Assembly: GCA_015661855.1 (NCBI GenBank)
Contig: DQVH01000041.1
Span: 1-7,596 of the forward strand
DNA length: 7,596 bases
Source of the DNA: Desulfurococcales archaeon
Lineage (GTDB): Archaea > Thermoproteota > Thermoprotei_A > CAZTBM01 > SZUA-1508
Direction: 5' to 3'
The notes under the pieces were generated by a model that saw only the letters and a list, made by a program, of their open reading frames with translations, searched no databases and was not told the origin of the DNA. Position numbers and translations under genes: made by a program. This document shows, in pieces, positions 4,863-7,596 of this stretch; the stretch's first letter is position 1; every line of letters starts with the position of its first letter.

Positions 4863-7376
4863 TTACTTGAAGTCTATGTATAGTTTAACTGTTTTCACTT
4901 CGTATGGTTTTAGTGTTACCTCTACCTCCCTACTATTATGCTTTAGTTTTTCTTTACACTCTTCGAGAATGTTACTAGCTACTGCTTTAACTATTTTAAC
5001 ATTGTCAAGTTCTATCCTCAACTTCCCATTAATGTAGCTATTGTAGTAGTTAACTATTCTTACTACTATACTTTCATCTTCCTCACATAGCTTAATAGCT
5101 GGTATACTCAGTATTTTAGGTTCTATTTTGAGGAGAGTTAGATCCATAGGGCTAATATTCTTTTTAACCGTGATTATGTAGGGTTTCACTATTAGGTCTT
5201 CAGCTACTGTTGGAACTTTACCTTCAATCCAGTTACCTCTATGTAAGTATATATAGTATTTGATTCTATGTTTTCTCTCTTCAGCTATATCCTGTTTTTC
5301 AAGGTTATCTCTAGTCCATGGGGTACCCCATTCGGGTGGGAATTTTGGTGCTCTAAGTAGTGATAGTCTTATGGTTTTATTTACTAGGTCGTAGCCAAAC
5401 CTTGTATTACAGATTAATGCTAACCCTACAACACCATTACTACAGTCTATCCATCTATTGAATACTGCTTCCCATTTTGCTCTATCGAATAGTGTAGAGT
5501 ATGGTGATGCAGGATTTCTTCTAACGGTATGGCCATATGGCTGACCTACTGTAACCTCCTCAATCCAGTAGTTAAGGTCTAAACATAGTTTAAGGAGTTT
5601 ATGTTTACACCTCCAATCAATATCGATTATACCCTCAATCCACTCCTCACTATTGTATAGTCTTAGGTAGTGTTTAATGTTAACACTATCACCTTCACTA
5701 CTAGTATACGAGTACTCTACTAGTACTGTAGCTCTTAGTGGATTTTGCTCTACAACCTCTACTCTAACAGGTTTAGTAAACTCATAGTATTTAACACCAC
5801 TAATCTGTTGTAGAAAGAATGTCTCCCAACAGTCGAAGATGTAGTCATAGATTTTCTCTATAGTTCCAGCTGTTACTCTACCTAAAACCGGTTTATCATC
5901 GTATATTTCGAATCTTAAACCCCTACCACTAAGATACTCACATCCATAATCTTTACTGTATATGCTAACTACTCTACCACTAACTCTATCAATAACCAAT
6001 CTTACACGGTTATTCTCAAGTACTATATGATTACCTCTACTATGTACTTTTAGATTAGACTTTACATTTACACTTTTCAGCATACTAGTGGGTATTAGTT
6101 TTAGGCTTAACCCGTGAACTCTAACTTTAGTTAAATGGTTAACTCTATCTGAGTGTAAACTAGGTGTAGCTACATATACCTCTCTATCTCTAGGTGTAGG
6201 GTTGAATATTAGTATTGTGTATTCACTATTTAATTTATCGTGACTCTTACTGGTAATGTGTTTTAGTAGTTCTTTTAGGTGATATTCAATTTCACCTTTA
6301 AGCTTTACCGTGTGTTCTCTAAGTATCCTCTTAAACTGAGTGTATGGTGTTTTTGAGAGTGAACCGGATATTATATCGTGGAAGTGTGCTGTAAGTATTG
6401 TATGCCATAGTTTTTCAAGTTTATGTCTATTGTAAGTTAATCTCTTAATGAGGTAGCTGGCTACTAGAATTTTCTCTAAAACCTCGATTAAGTATTCGCA
6501 TTCTTTAATTAACTCTTTAATTTTAACTTGGGATGTATATGTTCCCCTATGGAATTGTAGGTATAGTTCACCCTTGAATACTGGTAGTTTCTCCCCATAC
6601 TTTTCCTCCATGTATTCCATGTATTCTTCACACTTTACATGTTTAACTTCACAAACACCGAGATTACTTAGCTTTCTTGGGAGATCCATAGTGTATTTAA
6701 CCATATCCTCTGTTGGCCCATTACCGTGATCTCCAATACCGTATAGTATGAGTATTTCATTTAAGCCCTGTCTTAAATTGAGTGTTCGAATTAGTGTTTT
6801 TAGTTTACTAGTATCTCTTGGGTCATCACCATACCCACCTACAGTCTGGTATGTTAATACTCTTGATCCATCAATACCCTCCCACCAGAAGATGTTGTAT
6901 GGGTGGAGTACTGTATCATTCCAGTTAAGCTTCTGTATTACAAGGTATTTTATACCACAATCTCTAAGGATTTGAGGTATAGTAGCTGGAAAGCCGAAAC
7001 TATCTGGAAACCATGCAACTCTAACGTTAATATTAAACATTCTCTTAAGTAGTTTTAGTCCATAAAGAAACTGTCTTATAAGAGACTCTCCAGACAACAT
7101 ATTACAGTCACATTCAACCCATGAACCACCAACAACCTCCCATTGACCTCTCCTAATAAACTCCCTCAACCTATCCATTATATCTCTATCTTCAGCAATC
7201 CACTTGTAGTATAAGGTAGTACTCTGAGCATATGTAAAGTAAGAATACTTCTCCATCAAGTTTAGTATGTGTCTAAAAAGCTTCTTAACTATAAGTTTAG
7301 TCTCCTCAATAGGCCATAACCACACAACATCAACATGGCTATGACCTAAAAGGTATAACCTATACATCTTTGACAA
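4863..7376 (-). CDS. Alpha-mannosidase, glycoside hydrolase family 38
   Basis: This 837-residue retaining exo-alpha-mannosidase has all the catalytic landmarks. GHSHVDVVWLWPIEET (11-26) supplies zinc ligands H14 and D16; AWFPDSFGFPATIPQIL (121-137) contains the nucleophile and zinc ligand D125; GIGDHGNGPT (213-222) follows; and AHFHDIISGS (330-339) supplies zinc ligand H333. The helical middle domain covers roughly 275-360 and the C-terminal beta domain runs from about 450, with GQPYGHTVRRNP (611-622), RWIDCSNG (641-648) and LSLLRAPKFPPEWG (671-684). There is no signal peptide, so it should act inside the cell on mannosides, possibly in glycan turnover or storage. The WLWPIEET subtype usually has about 200 extra residues before the first motif; here the motif starts at residue 11, and stops upstream rule out an extension. 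The start is TTG at 7376 or ATG at 7367 (residue 4). Confidence 0.94.
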   Translation of the reverse strand: MSKMYRLYLLGHSHVDVVWLWPIEETKLIVKKLFRHILNLMEKYSYFTYAQSTTLYYKWIAEDRDIMDRLREFIRRGQWEVVGGSWVECDCNMLSGESLIRQFLYGLKLLKRMFNINVRVAWFPDSFGFPATIPQILRDCGIKYLVIQKLNWNDTVLHPYNIFWWEGIDGSRVLTYQTVGGYGDDPRDTSKLKTLIRTLNLRQGLNEILILYGIGDHGNGPTEDMVKYTMDLPRKLSNLGVCEVKHVKCEEYMEYMEEKYGEKLPVFKGELYLQFHRGTYTSQVKIKELIKECEYLIEVLEKILVASYLIKRLTYNRHKLEKLWHTILTAHFHDIISGSLSKTPYTQFKRILREHTVKLKGEIEYHLKELLKHITSKSHDKLNSEYTILIFNPTPRDREVYVATPSLHSDRVNHLTKVRVHGLSLKLIPTSMLKSVNVKSNLKVHSRGNHIVLENNRVRLVIDRVSGRVVSIYSKDYGCEYLSGRGLRFEIYDDKPVLGRVTAGTIEKIYDYIFDCWETFFLQQISGVKYYEFTKPVRVEVVEQNPLRATVLVEYSYTSSEGDSVNIKHYLRLYNSEEWIEGIIDIDWRCKHKLLKLCLDLNYWIEEVTVGQPYGHTVRRNPASPYSTLFDRAKWEAVFNRWIDCSNGVVGLALICNTRFGYDLVNKTIRLSLLRAPKFPPEWGTPWTRDNLEKQDIAEERKHRIKYYIYLHRGNWIEGKVPTVAEDLIVKPYIITVKKNISPMDLTLLKIEPKILSIPAIKLCEEDESIVVRIVNYYNSYINGKLRIELDNVKIVKAVASNILEECKEKLKHNSREVEVTLKPYEVKTVKLYIDFK

Positions 7377-7416
7377 GACCCTACAAACCCTGATGTAAGT
7401 ATCTACACTATCGAAC

Positions 7417-7423
7417 TAAAATA
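7417..7423 (-). promoter_or_regulatory. Weak TATA-like box for the alpha-mannosidase
   Basis: Read on the minus strand this is TATTTTA. It would place transcription start near 7393, leaving a leader of about 17 bases before the TTG or 26 before the ATG. That leader contains AGGG about 11 bases before the ATG at 7367, a modest argument for the ATG. A second AT-rich stretch lies further upstream near 7436-7443, so the assignment is uncertain. Confidence 0.25.
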
Positions 7424-7532
7424 GCTCTCAATAACTACATATAAGGTTAGAGTAACAGTTAAACCTAAAATATCATACGGTAAGAGATTAAGTGTGTAAA
7501 GTATTCAGGAGTAGGTTAGAGGTAAGAGTTAC

Positions 7533-7594
7533 ACATTGTGATGAAGCTGTTACTGACTGAGAATAAGATGATGTAAAGAGGGGATCTGATAGAA
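7533..7594 (+). ncRNA. Box C/D guide sRNA (2'-O-methylation guide)
   Basis: All four boxes are present in order. Box C is GTGATGA (7538-7544), a perfect consensus. D' is CTGA (7557-7560), C' is ATGATGT (7568-7574, one mismatch) and D is CTGA (7586-7589). Spacers are 12 bases (C to D') and 11 bases (C' to D), with 7 bases between D' and C', which are standard archaeal dimensions. The RNA would bind L7Ae, Nop5 and fibrillarin. By the rule that the target base pairs with the fifth spacer base before D or D', the D' guide would methylate the U in UCAGUAACAGCU and the D guide the third C of AUCCCCUCUUU. I cannot place these targets in rRNA or tRNA from memory. A second overlapping CTGA (7553-7556) gives an 8-base spacer and is less likely as D'. 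The ends are approximate and the terminal stem is weak. It is divergent from the mannosidase gene. Confidence 0.88.
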
Positions 7595-7596
7595 GC

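Noticed and set aside
6748..6975. Plus-strand 75-codon reading frame inside the mannosidase
   Set aside because: It is antisense to the conserved GH38 catalytic domain and has no support.
7541..7576. Eleven-codon ORF (MKLLLTENKMM) near the right end
   Set aside because: Its ATG is part of box C and its stop overlaps the second guide region of the C/D sRNA, which explains the sequence much better.
1..7596. Frequent CTAG tetranucleotides (such as ACTAGT) along the genes
   Set aside because: By eye they are about twice the expected number in the first 2.3 kb, but they are explained by heavy use of CTA, ACT, AGT and TAG-containing dicodons in this AT-rich genome. There is no positional pattern.
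1..7596. CRISPR array, insertion sequence or attachment site
   Set aside because: No regularly spaced repeats, terminal inverted repeats with a transposase, or integrase/tRNA junction were seen.

Overview
The window looks like chromosomal DNA from a hyperthermophilic crenarchaeon (Thermoproteota, perhaps Desulfurococcales or Ignisphaera-like). This is inferred from several points: an archaeal Nre DNA-repair protein, a textbook box C/D methylation-guide sRNA at the right edge, TATA-like boxes about 26-28 bases before several start codons, GGTG-type Shine-Dalgarno sequences, TTG starts, AGA/AGG arginine codons and AT-rich coding sequence. No bacterial promoters, IS elements, CRISPR repeats, tRNAs or rRNAs were seen.

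Left block, all on the minus strand, transcribed right to left: Nre (2295-1063), then 13 bases later a radical SAM protein of the SplB-like family (1049-210), then after an 84-base gap with its own TATA-like box the first 41 codons of a hydrophobic membrane protein (125 to beyond base 1). Nre carries a four-cysteine N-terminal motif and a C-terminal PCNA-interaction (PIP) motif. The tight Nre/radical SAM pair suggests a DNA-maintenance operon. The partial membrane gene has clearly higher GC, and higher GC at third codon positions, than its neighbours.

Central gap, 2296-2913 (618 bases): this divergent regulatory region separates Nre from a plus-strand TrkH-type potassium transporter subunit (2914-4389). 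It holds a TATA-like box for Nre, a perfect 18-bp palindrome, a 7-bp stem hairpin, an unexplained GC-rich hairpin element placed as a TATA box would predict for an independent small RNA, two candidate TrkH promoters, and a nine-codon upstream ORF behind a GGTGGTGAT sequence.

Right block: a 127-residue protein of uncertain family (4783-4400, minus) converges on TrkH with only 10 bases between their ends. Upstream of it on the same strand lies a GH38 alpha-mannosidase (7376-4863) that lacks the N-terminal accessory region usual for its subtype. Divergent from the mannosidase, on the plus strand at about 7533-7594, is the C/D box sRNA with all four boxes and two guide spacers.

Most genes are assignable to known families. 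The best candidates for something undescribed are the GC-rich small-RNA-like element at about 2608-2663, the Nre/SplB-like pairing, the TrkH leader region and the 127-residue orphan protein. I do not see a clear new multi-gene system.
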